Positions 11,791-23,224 of a stretch of 64,000 nucleotides of DNA are shown here, in pieces (the first letter of the stretch is position 1; each line of letters begins with the position of its first letter). This DNA comes from Chionis minor (taxonomy: Eukaryota; Chordata; Aves; Charadriiformes; Chionididae), in the NCBI GenBank assembly GCA_013398295.1, contig VZSF01001068.1:283265-347264 (forward strand), written 5' to 3'. The notes below the pieces were generated by a model that was not told the DNA's origin, searched no databases, and was given only the letters and a program-made list of their open reading frames with translations. The position numbers were made by a program, and so were the translations under genes.

Positions 11791-13930
11791 TAGAAGGGCA
11801 AGCCTCTTTTGGAATATAGATCCTTTCATACCAGCCAGTTTACAGTAGTCTAGTTCCTTTTAAAACGTGGGGAATCTGTTAGCTGTTCCTTTCTTTTGAC
11901 TTTTCTGTTTTACGAGGGGTCAGATGTGGCAATGCTTCTTCCAGTTATATCGAGGTGTCTTGCAACATGGGAATGCCGTGGAGGCTGTTTGGCATGCAAT
12001 GTAGATCGCACAAAGTATATTTCAGCATTAAAATGTATAGTGCTAGTGGAGGTGAAGGAGGAGAATATTTTATTTATCTCTTTTGTAAAGTATTGGAATC
12101 ACGTTCCAAAACTAGGAAAAAGCTGTGCTCCCTTTCGAGCTAGGTAGAGCTGTTACTACTGGTAACTGCATTTAGCTAGGGAAAAGGGGAATAATCTTAG
12201 GCTAATATTTTATTGATGAGACAGTAATGAGATAAGCCAGCAATCAATTTTTTTTAATTGTTCTAAGTGCAATGTTCAAAGTTTGCCTAAATTGTCATTC
12301 TTAGGGGGCAGGAGCATATATACCCTATATAGGCAGACATTACCTGCATATATAGCTGTTAGCGCAGATGAAATTTCTATGAGTGAGAGAGATGTTCTTT
12401 ATTAAATGTGTGGAAGTTGGAAGTAGATTGATGAGTAATGGAGATCGATTAGCACGTTATGTATTGTGTTGACACTGCATTGTAAGGAGAAAGTACTCCT
12501 GAAGGTTGAAGCCAATTATTAAATCTAAATGATAAAGAAACAGTAAGAAATGTGATCCATCTTGATGAAAACAAATTTAATTATATGCAGCAATATAAAG
12601 ATTTATGCAGGTCTAGGATTAGGATAGATACATAGAAATGCATCTGGACCGTTCTCACTGCAGTAAATTGTGCACAGTGTCCAGAGGGGAGACTTTGCCA
12701 TCTTCTAAGCATTTCCTAAAATATTTAGTAAGACTTTTTCAGGGACTGTCATAGTGGTTGGAGGCTCCCAAAAGGTGAGAGTGAGTAATGGAATTTGGGA
12801 ACAAGATAGAACAGCAGAATAAGTATTACGTTATATGGGGACGTTCTGCTTTGCTTGCTAATTCTCTACTGAAGCTTTTCTGGCATCAGTTTTCTGTTCT
12901 TGAATGATTGTAATTCGTACGCATTTTAGCGACTCATAGGAAATAATTTTCTTTTTGTCCTGTGTGCAAGGCAGCTTAGAAATGGAAGAGTAAAAGATGG
13001 CTATTTGGATAAAAGGAGTAGTTTCTATTAATGAACTAATAAAGATCTAGTCACTGGCTTGGAATTTTCGGGTACAATAAAATTTGAATAAAAGTGGCTG
13101 TTGAGGAATACAGGACTGGGATCCATTAACAGGAGCAAAGCCTGTACTTGTATGCCTATTTGAAATACAACCTAGTAGTTTTCTGAGTTGTTGTCATGGA
13201 CTTTACTTCAGAATTTTGTGGGCTGTACCTTAATATAAGGAGGTTATTGGCAATGAATGCTGTTTGGAAACCAGTAACAAAAGATGACAACTAAGGGACA
13301 GACTTGAAAGCAAAGACTAAAAGAAAACCTTAAGAGACTTAAACCTATGTAACTTGGACAAATGCTGATGGAAGTGGAGTGTAAGAAACGTTCACAAATA
13401 TTTTAAGGGCTTAACCATCAAAGTATATTGATAAATTATTCAGAGTGGTCTAAGAAAGTAAATATGAGTAACAGTCAAAGTAGGATTTAGGCAGGATATA
13501 AGGCAAAACATCCTTACAGTAAGACAGATTATTAGATGGCAGATCAGGCTCCTGAAGGCAGTGATGAAAAAGCCATAACTGAAACCATTCAAAATTAGAC
13601 CAGGCGGAATATTGTAGGAAGAGTTGTATATAAATTGGGGAGGAGGTGGGACAAGTGATCCGGTGGCTTTTGGTTTTACTTTTCCTCATTGCTTCTTTGG
13701 AGACACATGCTCAATGGACCAATATTGTTGTCATATTCATATTAAAAATCACGTGCTGAGTTTTTAAAAAGTCCTTTTTTTCATTGGGAAGAAAAATAAT
13801 TGCTTATGCAAATTTTGAGGCACTGTTGAAAAATTGTAGCTGTTACTATTATTGCATGGTAAACAATGGTAAATATGAATTCCAGGCCCATGAAAGCATG
13901 AACATTGTAAGTTAATGCTGCCAGATTACA

Positions 13931-14063
13931 TGATAGCTGAGGTTTGATATGACATTTATCTTCAGGAGTGAGTAGACTGATAAATCACAAGTGGCATAGC
14001 CACAAGTGAGTTAGCAAGTGTTTACTCATGAGTGAAGATAAACGTCATATCAGACCATAGCCA
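13931..14063. repeat. ~130-bp imperfect hairpin (fold-back element)
   Basis: The left arm contains TTTGATATGACATTTATCTTC (13943-13963). The right arm, reverse-complemented, contains TCTGATATGACGTTTATCTTC. The arms continue, with mismatches and a small indel, to a perfect inner palindrome GTGGC-ATA-GCCAC at 13991-14003, so nearly the whole segment pairs with itself. This is the form of a palindromic MITE (as with MADE1-type elements) and could fold into a pre-miRNA-like stem if transcribed. No clear target-site duplication was found. Confidence 0.75.
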
Positions 14064-15625
14064 TTCTGAATTTTGTATGTTTACAAGTGGCTTATTTATT
14101 CCTTCCACGATATTTTTTTTCACTTAATTGAGAGAAAAAATGCTTGCTAAAGGATATATTGTCCAATTTTGCTTTTACTTTCCATTCTTTGCAGAAGCTT
14201 CTATTTCCTGTGCTTATGTTGTAATTGCTGTATTGGCTGTGCTTAGGCTTTTGGCTGGGATGATTTTGTTGCAAAGTGTGATTTATGTAAATTGGGTCAG
14301 GCTGATTGTGCAGCGCTTGTCCAGTAAGGGGAAGCACGTTGGTGGGACCCCGTGCATCTGCGTTGCTAAAGGAGCATCTAGATTGTCCAGGCTTGCAAGA
14401 TCCTTGTCCTCAAAAGCTTTAGCAGAGAGTTCTAATCTAATTGTCCTGAAGGCTTCTTCCTTTCAGTGGTTTGTAGCTAGTAGCTTTCATTTTTATTTAG
14501 TATCTGCTGTTTAGGTAAGAGAAAGAGAAGAGAAGTTATCAGTCTTTCTACTTTTTTTAATGCATTTTATGTGCTTTGGCTGAATTCTTTCTCAGCCTCA
14601 ATTTGTTGGTCATTTGTGGTGGTAGTAATTGGTCTGTGTTCACATCTCTCATCTGTTCTTTGTCCTGGAATACATATATGGTAGAAGCCTTGCACCTATC
14701 GTGGTGTGACCGTCACCTTTTGGCTTGAGATTAGGGCCAGAGAGCTCTCTTACGTCAGTCTCTTGTAGTTCGTGAATCTAAGCTTTTTGAAGAATGGCCG
14801 TAAGATAAGCAAGTATTTCAGCTGTCACCACGACATTGTTCTGGTTATCGGTAGTGTGACTGCTAAATATCCTTTTTCATCTTCATAAGTGCTTGGTTTG
14901 TGGAAGCACCTTAGCGTAAACATCCCTTTTTACAGATGTGCCAATAAAGTGAACTTAAGAAATGGACAGAGTAGCAGTCTGAACGGTTCGGGGAGTGACA
15001 GAAGGAATTTGTCTGGAGGAGCAGACAAATGGTGAATCAAAGTGAGTGTCACTGCTGGAGCTGAAAGATGATGATTAAGGGAAGAAGTGGGAAGATGAAA
15101 TAAAAGAAGAGGGAAAACGCTTTCTATAGTGAGAAATGTGTGTCTGATTTTGCAGAAAAATGTTGTTTTCTGGAAAAAAACTTGAGATAACTTTTCACGT
15201 ATTAAACTTGGAGAAGCAATGCCATGACTTTCCTGCTTCTGTGTGTTCCTTGAAAAGCTGCAAAGTGCAGCAGCCTAGGAGAGGATTCTACAACTTTTGA
15301 CTGATAGATTGAAGAGGAATAAGCTGGTCTATGACAGTATTTGCTGCCTTGGCACTGTCTTGATCATAACTTTGATGTTTTCCGAGCTCATTATCAAATC
15401 CGGACAATGGCTAAATCGCATTAAATCTTTCCCATTTTCCATGCCTTTGCTGTTATTGCTCTGCTGTTGTGCTTGCTGTCTCCGGTGGTGGAAATAATGA
15501 CAATGCCTTCCCTTCTTTTCAGTGGAAGTGGAATGATGAATAGTTTCTGTAAACCTTGAAGGCTTTTATATTCTGTCTCGTTACCTTTTCTAACTCAGCA
15601 CTTGTATAAGATCATTGATATTATG

Positions 15626-15970
15626 ATCATGAGTGCAGTGGTAAAAGGTTGGAAAGGACTCTGGGAGGTGTCTGGTCCAACCTCCCGCATACAGGTTAGC
15701 ATGTTGCCCAGGGCCTTGACCAGGCACGGTTTGATTAGCTTCAAGATGAGATTACAGGACCTCTCTGGGCAACCTGTTCCAATGCTTGCCCACCCTCACG
15801 GTAATTCCCCCCCCCTTATATTAGATTGAGATTCCTCATATTCTAACTTGTGCCCATGGTGTCACATCCTTCTGCTCTGCGGCTCTGTCTTCTTTACATC
15901 TTCCCATTAGCTTGTTGCAGACAGCAATAACATCTCCCCTTATCTGAAGGCTGGAGTAACGTCTCCGATA
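15626..15970 (-). mobile_element. CR1 LINE fragment, 3' end
   Basis: Read on the + strand it follows the reverse complement of the CR1 3' region: ATCAT..., AGGTTGGAAAGGACTCTGGGAGGT, then GTCCAACCTCC, CCTCTCTGGGCAACCTGTTCCA and CACCCTCACGGTAA in the usual order. Later parts (about 15840-15970) are weaker but still in order. It is 5'-truncated, diverged, has no ORF, and lies antisense to TAF4B. CR1 is the dominant retroposon of birds and other reptiles. The outer limit at the right is approximate. Confidence 0.8.
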
Positions 15971-17754
15971 ACCTCAGTATATTAAAACATCTGTTTCTTA
16001 TCTTCTGTCTCAGTCTGGGTTAGTAAATTGGTGCTTATGAACTGATCATTTGGGATTCAGCGTCGATTCAGCATATGCATAGATAACACTAGATGGGGTA
16101 CACTCAATTTGTGTATTACTAGGCTGTGAGAAATACCAATAATTTGGCTAAGTTAATAATCTCCCAGACTGGCTTGCTTGTACCTTGTTCATTGTCTACA
16201 GTTTTCAGGCCAAGTTAGGGACATAATAGTAATGTTTCTGCTGTTGGGAAAGTAGGCAAGAGGATTAAACCAGTTTGAGTTATTTTAATTGACGAAGCGC
16301 GGTTTAGATTGTTTATAAATTTTAACACAGTGTCAATTACTTCCAATTCATCAGTTTTTACTGTGTCCCTTGTTTGCCTGCAAAGAAGGTTACGCATTCT
16401 GTTTCAGAAACAAGTTGCTACTGTTTATTCCTTAATCACTTCCAGATCTGAAGATCACATCTATGTTGAAATGTATCTTAAAACTGTATAGAGACTGGAA
16501 TTTATGTTAGTGTAAGATGTTGCTCTGAGTTCAGGTGGAGTTGTTCCTTTTAGAGAGTATGTGCTTGTTGCTGATTGGTTTCTCTCTGGAATTTAAGACA
16601 ACTTTGATCTGTGCCCCTTGAAAAAGTTTTTCTCAATTGTTTTCTACACTTTCACCACTTTTACATACATTGAAGTCCTAGTACAGTACTTGTTAGAGGA
16701 CATTTTTTTAATGTATTTGACAGTAAAAAAAATACTGCCATTATTTATGTTGTCTTAAATGGTTAAATACTGTCCTGTCCTTAATGGTGTTAGTGGCTCA
16801 CTTTTTAGGGCATTCACATGAAAATGTTAATGGGGTGAAACAGCACTTGATTCTGAACTTTGTAAGTTGCTTCACAGAGCAAAAAATGTAAGGGCAGGCG
16901 GTTCGTGTAGCAGCAGACAGTGACTCTGGCCACAGGTCACACACCTATCCTTCCTTGGCCTGCCTTCTGGCCAGTTAAGGTATGGCTGCTGTTACTCACT
17001 GTTCTCTGAAAACTTACCCAATAAATTAAGGTCGAAGTAGAAATAATCTTCTATTTCATACCAGGGTGGGCTATTCCGTCTCCTTGCTTATTGAAATACC
17101 CTTGTACATGTTTCCTGTGCATCAAAATGCAGTCAAATTCAAATTTTCTCCTCATTTTCACTGATCACCTCTCTTTCTTTCCTTTTTTTTTAAGCATGGT
17201 AGCTACTTTATTCTTTCCCCTCTGAGTGTCGCTATTTACTGACTGCTTGTCTTGACCAAGTAAATGTACATCCATTTGCTCCGTTTTTGTGCTTAGTACA
17301 AATGCTGCATTTTCCTTAAACATTCCAGTGTCCATAGTTGAAGATGATTCCTTAATCTTTTTTCCCTTTTCTCTTTCTGCAAGGTAGCTATTGCTAATAC
17401 TTCTACATCCACAGGTTTATTACAACTTATTAACTTTAAATATTTTAGGATGTACAGCAGGTAATTTCGTAACTTCAGAGTGGCCCTGTTTGTTTTTTCT
17501 CCAGGCTACATTACAGGCCTTGTTCCCACGTTACGCTTTTCTTGTTTGTAGTTTTCACCTCTCTTCCTTCCGATTTGGGAGCTGATGGGACAATTTCCTG
17601 TTTGTTCTGTAGCCTCTTCATTCTTTACTTCTCTGTCTCGTTTGAAAGTCCTGTTTCTCCTTTCCTTCTCTCCCTAGCGTACTTACTCTGAAGTCAGAGT
17701 TGGCCGTTCATGGCTCAGTGAGATAATGCAGTTCTAGACACCCTTTGTAAGACT

Positions 17755-17940
17755 AATGCTGGCTGGTGCTGGGAGCAGGTGGGGTGGTTCCGCGTGGCGG
17801 TGTGGAGCGTGGGAAGGCGGAATCCCGCGGGAATGGGGCTGAGCAGCCTCGTTCAGAAGGAGCCGGCACATCGCGCAGCGGCAGGCGCGTAGTTGTGGCG
17901 GTGAAGAGCCTGTGACTTCGGAAGTTGTCATGCCCGAGTT
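17755..17940. other. Short CpG-rich islet
   Basis: About 185 bp with dense CpG (CCGCGTGGCGG, CCCGCGGGAATG, CATCGCGCAGCGGCAGGCGCG) set in AT-rich intron. It lies about 0.84 kb upstream of the exon at 18781. It could be an orphan CpG island or a decayed GC-rich insertion. No known exon or repeat could be read in it. Confidence 0.4.
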
Positions 17941-18605
17941 GTGGTTGCAGTCTTACTCGCAGCTATCCGACTGTGTTCTTTTCAAAGTTTATTTATGGAC
18001 CTTTTTTTTCCAGCTCTGCAGCATCCAACGCGTCTTTTTGAATCTTCTGTTCATTACATCTGTGCCTGCCTTGTCCCTGGTTTCATGAACATACGTTTTG
18101 CTGTTGCTTAGACATGACCCTTTCAGGTTTTTTCTTTTTGATCTGCTTTGTTTACGAGTCAAATTCTAAGTTTCTAGCCCAGTTCCAGTTTTGGGTAAGG
18201 ACTTCAGAACTTGGCTTCCTAGTAAGTGAAACCTTGAGAATATCCAATTTACATTTAACAGATAAATAGTACATGATCAGCACAAAACATTGTTTTCTTT
18301 CTTACGTGTATCTGACTTTGGAACCCATAATATTTTAGAATTTACTTTTAGTATGTATTTTCTTTTAAAAGTGTAGCTATATAGTGAAAGGCCTAACGGT
18401 TGGAGGTGGATACCACTAAAATTATTGCAGCATTTTCTTCTACAAAAGTGCTTTTCTTTCTAGTAAAGTTTCGAAGACAAAAGTCTGAACTTTAATATTA
18501 ACCTTATTATTTTGACATATATTTTTTATGAAGGTTGTGACATATGACATTGTGTCGAATATTATTTGATTTTTTTTTTTCCGAAGCGTAATGGCAAAAT
18601 AGGTA

Positions 18606-18622
18606 TATACACACACACACAA
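18606..18622. repeat. Short CA dinucleotide repeat
   Basis: An ACACACACACAC run within TATATACACACACACACAACC. It is a short microsatellite about 160 bp upstream of the exon at 18781. Confidence 0.7.
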
Positions 18623-18780
18623 CCACATGCATTACATGAATATGACTTTTGTCACTAGCTGGTTGTGCTTTTAGAGATCCATATGCTTATATTAGTAATT
18701 ACAGGTATTAGTATATTTACGTTGTGTGTGTTTGTGTATAAAGAGTATAATATGAGTATACTTTTTTTTAATAATAGCAG

Positions 18781-18883
18781 ATTATCCAGTCAACATCTGC
18801 TCAAACTGTGAAACGAACCCCTGCTTGCCAGACTACCCAGATTAGGATGCCAGTGGTAATAACTCAGACCATTAGACCACAAG
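18781..18883 (+). CDS. TAF4B: TAF4B exon, linker segment
   Basis: 103 nt (34 codons plus one base). It encodes IIQSTSAQTVKRTPACQTTQ followed by IRMPVVITQTIRPQ and ends with the first base of a Gly codon. Acceptor is TAATAGCAG after a T-rich tract; donor is GTATGG. The final G joins the GC that opens the exon at 23110 to give GGC. Residue conservation in this linker is low, so the assignment rests on splice sites, frame and position between exons of known identity. The open frame continues into the intron without family resemblance. Confidence 0.85.
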
Positions 18884-21800
18884 GTATGGGTTTCAATGTT
18901 TTAGTGAGATTGTTACCTTTGTATGAATTTCATTGTAATTACAAACCAGTAGCATGGGAAAAACTTAGAGTGTTGACATTGGCAGGCTTGACATTTATTT
19001 TTAATTCATACTGGCTGAGGGATGCATGTTTTCACTGCGCAGTTTCAAGGTGTTTCAGACCAACACAGTGAAATGTTTTGAAACAACTTCAGGACTAAAC
19101 TCTCACATACTTAGCTCCTTACTCAGCAGTTTTTCATGGAAAGTTCTGAAAGAAGGCAGGAACTTGACTCTCACTGTCCTAAGCTCTAACTGTAGGCCAA
19201 GAAAGAAATTCTTCATTTTTTTGAAGCCTAAGAGGATGCCTCAATTTAATCATCCTCCTTTTAACTCTTACTCCTGAAGTGGAACGTGATAGTCACTGTC
19301 TCTGCAGCTACAGAGGTCAAGGTAGGAGTCCTAGAGAAACTTCTCAACCCACGTGCTTGCCTTTTTTTTCCCTGCCAGTATATTCACTCTGTGGTGAGGT
19401 CAGAGAGGGACTGCAGCAGCCTGACGTGAGCCAGGGGAGCAAGGTGGGGTTTGTACACTACTTCCTCGTCTGGCTGGCTGATACATCCCACTTTTTAAGA
19501 GGGTTCTTGAAGCCTTCTTACTTTCTAGTAAATATCCATTTGTTTGTTTCCAACACTAGACCTGCTAGGCTCGGTTTTTATTTTTCCTGATTAGGTGTCA
19601 GAGTATCCTTTTGGATGTGGGCATTTAGATGATTGAGGGTTTGTAATGGAATACAGAGCTTGTCATCTTTAGGTATTGAATCAGGAATCAAACTAGTTTA
19701 AATGCACATAAAAGCTGTTGCTGCCTATTTGACTTCATTGCTTGGTCTTTTCTGTTGTCCTTGGAAAAAGAAAGCACCAAAACCCCTAGCGCTCAGTTAA
19801 TGGCAGTTGACTGGACACGGAGACCAAGCTGTGGCTGTAAATCCCGTAGGCTGTTATTCCCAGTTAGGAAGAAATGCATTTACTTGTGGCAGAAGGTGTA
19901 TATTTGATAGCTCTGATACTCGTGCCCTGAGTCCAGGGAAGGAATTCAGCATCTTAGAGCTTGAACTTTCACTTCTGACTAACGGGTCTGAGAGTGAAGG
20001 CTGATTTAATTTCTTTGCTTGTTCAGTCTCTAAGTTGTGAATGTCAACAGTGTGCCAAGAATTTGCATGATACTGGCATCTGCCTTTTAGATAGTGGATT
20101 CAGAATACAGATTTATTCATAATAGCCAGTGATCAGCCAACGAAATGCAACTTAGCAGGGAGTTTGGCTAAAGGAAGACAAGGATTCAGAGAGGCCAGTT
20201 CATGCAAAGCCCTGCTTTCAGGTGAGCTTATTCCTGTTTAAGAGCTTGTTTAAGCCCACCGCTGTATTACTTTAATTACAGAGACAAAGCAAACAGAATA
20301 GAAATTTAGAAAACATCCCATTGCAAAAACTGCTCATCCTGCAGCCCCTCGTCTAGGGAAAAGTCCTCCCGTGTGCCTGCAGCTGTAGGAAATGCCGCTA
20401 CGGCATACTGTCAGGTACCAGTTTATTTTGCTCTTGATGTATTGTTAAAACTTTGGACCGTAAACAACAGTGTAGTGATATTTTATACTAGCCTAAGTAT
20501 TCCTGTAGAAAGAGGTGAGATACTGGAAAAGGACGTGGTCTATATAGAAAGTTACAGTAGTATAATTTTGTGGAGTGTGACTTTTTAAGGACAGTTACAC
20601 CAGAACTGAGCTGACTTGCACGGAATGCTGCATTTTCCCTCTCTGACAGGAGTGACTCTCCTAGTGTAATGTATCTTTACATTAATATTAATGCATCCGT
20701 GTGAACAGACTAAGGCTTTTTACAATAGTAGTATAGATAAAGTTGGCAGGCTTTAAGGACTTTTATATTAATAAAATTACTTCCACACCAGGGGAAGTAA
20801 CACTATAGTTATTGCACAAAAAATTCACACTCCTCTACCAAAGCGCTAATCAGTATAGTAATTAGATGACTTGCATCTTATGGATCAGAGAATTGAGCCA
20901 AAAAAAAAAAAAAAAAAAAAAAATATTAGCCAGAGTATTCATTGCAGCTATTTAACCTGTGCCAAAATACAACTAGGAATTTATAAGGTCCTAAACTTGG
21001 GCTTATTCCTCTAGATTATGCTACTTAAAATTTGATACAAGGACCCAGTGGTGAAAGACTCTGTATGTCATTACCAATCCCATGAAATATCTAGGCCCAC
21101 AGGTGATTTTAATTTTCAAAATATGCCGTGCCTCATAATATAAATGGATGTTTTATCCATATTTTGTATCTAACTGCTCAATCATGCACAGTTGTGATTT
21201 AAACCAGAAAACTTGTCTGTCATCCCAAAACTTATATTTGCTTTGCCAGATCCATTTGAGTAGAGTTATATGGACATGGGGTGAAAGAAAGTGAGACTTA
21301 ATTTTTCCATATCCAGTGTAGACATACTATTTTCCCAAGACCGACAAGTTAACTACTCTGCTGTACCTTTTTGTTGTTTGTTTGGGTTTTTTAACCAAAA
21401 GTTACCACATGTAGAAAACAAACCATTGATACTAGTTCTAAAGGAATATAATGTTAATTCAAGAGGAGTGACACTGTTACCTTAATTTTGCCATTGCAAT
21501 AATTTTCGAGGTTATCACACTTTTAATCTCCTAGATATTAATTGTAGAAAGCAGAGATCTGCTAATTTTTATTATTGTGTTATTTCTTTCCTTCCAGTTC
21601 ACGTAGTAGAAAACCTTTCAATTGGTTCATGTGAAATAGATACTGGTCCATGAACTAATGCTGACTGTGACGTCTCATGGACCTTGAATATTCTGATGAC
21701 AAAATATTTTTGTTCCCCAGGCTCGGAGCCTAAAGTCCTAAATCTTGTTTTGTATTTGCTAATGGTGAGAGTCCATGCAACAGTTTATTTACACAGATTG

Positions 21801-23109
21801 AAGACCTGAACTAACACCGTCAAATTAGATTCGCTTTAAGATCATGTATTGAAGTTGATGAAGACTTCAAAATTAAAAAAAGTAACGGTGGACTCAAATG
21901 CTTTTGTTTTAGCAAAGAAGTGTTCTTAAGAGGATTTGTTGGGGTAGTTTCAGATTTTTATAATTCATGAAAGAAAAATAACAGAACTCTACTAAGATTA
22001 ATGCCATGCCATTTATATGCAGTTGAGTCACAGATGGGCAGGAATAACTTCCACGTACTTCTCAAAGTCTCAAACACTCTGTGTGTGTAACACAATAAAA
22101 TTGAGCGATATACAAGAAAAAGCTGAGATCTTTTAAGTGGAGTAGAGACATGAATTAATTATTTTCACATGCCAAAACACAGGTGGGATTAAAGGAAACA
22201 CAAAATACAACCCAAGTAAGCGTGTGTTTAAGCAGTAAAGGAGGGCTTACTCCAGAAGTTCTGTTTGTCAATGCTTTTTCAGTTGCATACTGATTCAATA
22301 TTTTTAATAATAATACCACCACAGGTCTGTTGATTTACTAATGAGCAATATAAATTCGTAATTAGTTTTGGTTAGATTTTTCTAAGTGTCAGAGAAGAAT
22401 TAATACCCATTTTCTAGTTTACTGTCACAAGAAGCTGAATGTCTACCACACTTTGGCCCATTTAGAAAGCCCAGTTTTACTTCTACATATAGACCTGTAA
22501 AGTCTAGGTGGAGATGTGAATTACTTTTAAATCATCATTTTCAAACTAAGAAAGTAAAAGACAGCCTTTATGAAGGGGGTTATGTCAAATTTTACAGTAG
22601 TGTTTTTTTCTTTTACATATAATATAAAACATTTTACAATATTTATAATAATGTTTTCAACTCTGAAAATACATGTATTTCACTGCAACAAAGAACAATG
22701 ACTATATGAAAAAGTGCAAAAGGCATAGTTAATACCTTGAGTGACTGTGACTTAAAGAATCTGTATTAAGAACATTTCAAATTCTGCTGCTTTATTCTGT
22801 GCAGATCTTCTAGATGAGAAGTGGTTTACTGGCAATTGCAAACACTTATAGCCTTTATCTGTATTATAACCAGTTATGGGCAATGATTTTCAGTTTTGGA
22901 ATCTTCAGTATTTTGTAAAGATGGAACAAACTGTAATGTTAATAGAAATTTTGTATTTGAAATTGTTCTTCTTCAGCAGTGTAATCTTTAAAAATAATAA
23001 CTTCCTTTGTTTGCAATTTACAGACAGTTAAATTTAGTTCCTGGACAGAAGGTTCTTTGATGTAAATTGTCTAAGACAGCTCATAATAACATTGCGTGGT
23101 GTTTTTCAG
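18884..23109 (+). other. Intron, 4226 bp
   Basis: AT-rich, with a 24-nt A run at 20900-20923. No recognisable transposon, RNA gene or coding frame was found. Scattered frames of 60-103 codons lack family resemblance. Confidence 0.7.
20900..20923. repeat. 24-nt poly(A) run
   Basis: Twenty-four consecutive A residues within the intron. The sequence upstream is not a recognisable retroposon, so it may be a simple mononucleotide repeat and not a retroposon tail. Confidence 0.8.
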
Positions 23110-23224
23110 GCACAGTAGGGAAGGCACCAACAATACAAGCCAGCAAAAGTCCTGGGGGCTTTGGTGTTCAGGTCTCTGCAAATCAGAAAAACAAGCTGAA
23201 TGACCCTGGAGGTGGTTCTTTCAG
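23110..23224 (+). CDS. TAF4B: TAF4B exon, linker leading into TAF4 domain
   Basis: 115 nt, entering with two bases of a Gly codon and leaving after AG of an Arg codon. It encodes TVGKAPTIQASKSPGGFG, then ANQKNKLNDPGGGSF and the shared Arg. QKNKL-x-x-PGGGSFR directly before the acidic DDDD run is the same junction seen in human TAF4 (QKNKLKEPGGGSFR), so this block is more TAF4-like than human TAF4B. Acceptor is GTTTTTCAG, donor GTAAAA. An undetermined base (n) occurs 20 bp past the exon at 23244. Identity with the family at the 3' half is strong. Confidence 0.93.

Larger units (their letters stand above)
9221..18780 (+). other. Intron, 9560 bp
   Basis: AT-rich. It contains a GC-richer patch at about 11480-11790, a 130-bp hairpin (13931-14063), a CR1 fragment (15626-15970), a CpG-rich islet (17755-17940) and a short CA repeat near 18608-18621. 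A 183-codon minus-strand frame at 10426-10977 has no recognisable domain and is judged accidental. No exon is needed here, since the flanking exons join directly in phase 0. Confidence 0.75.
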
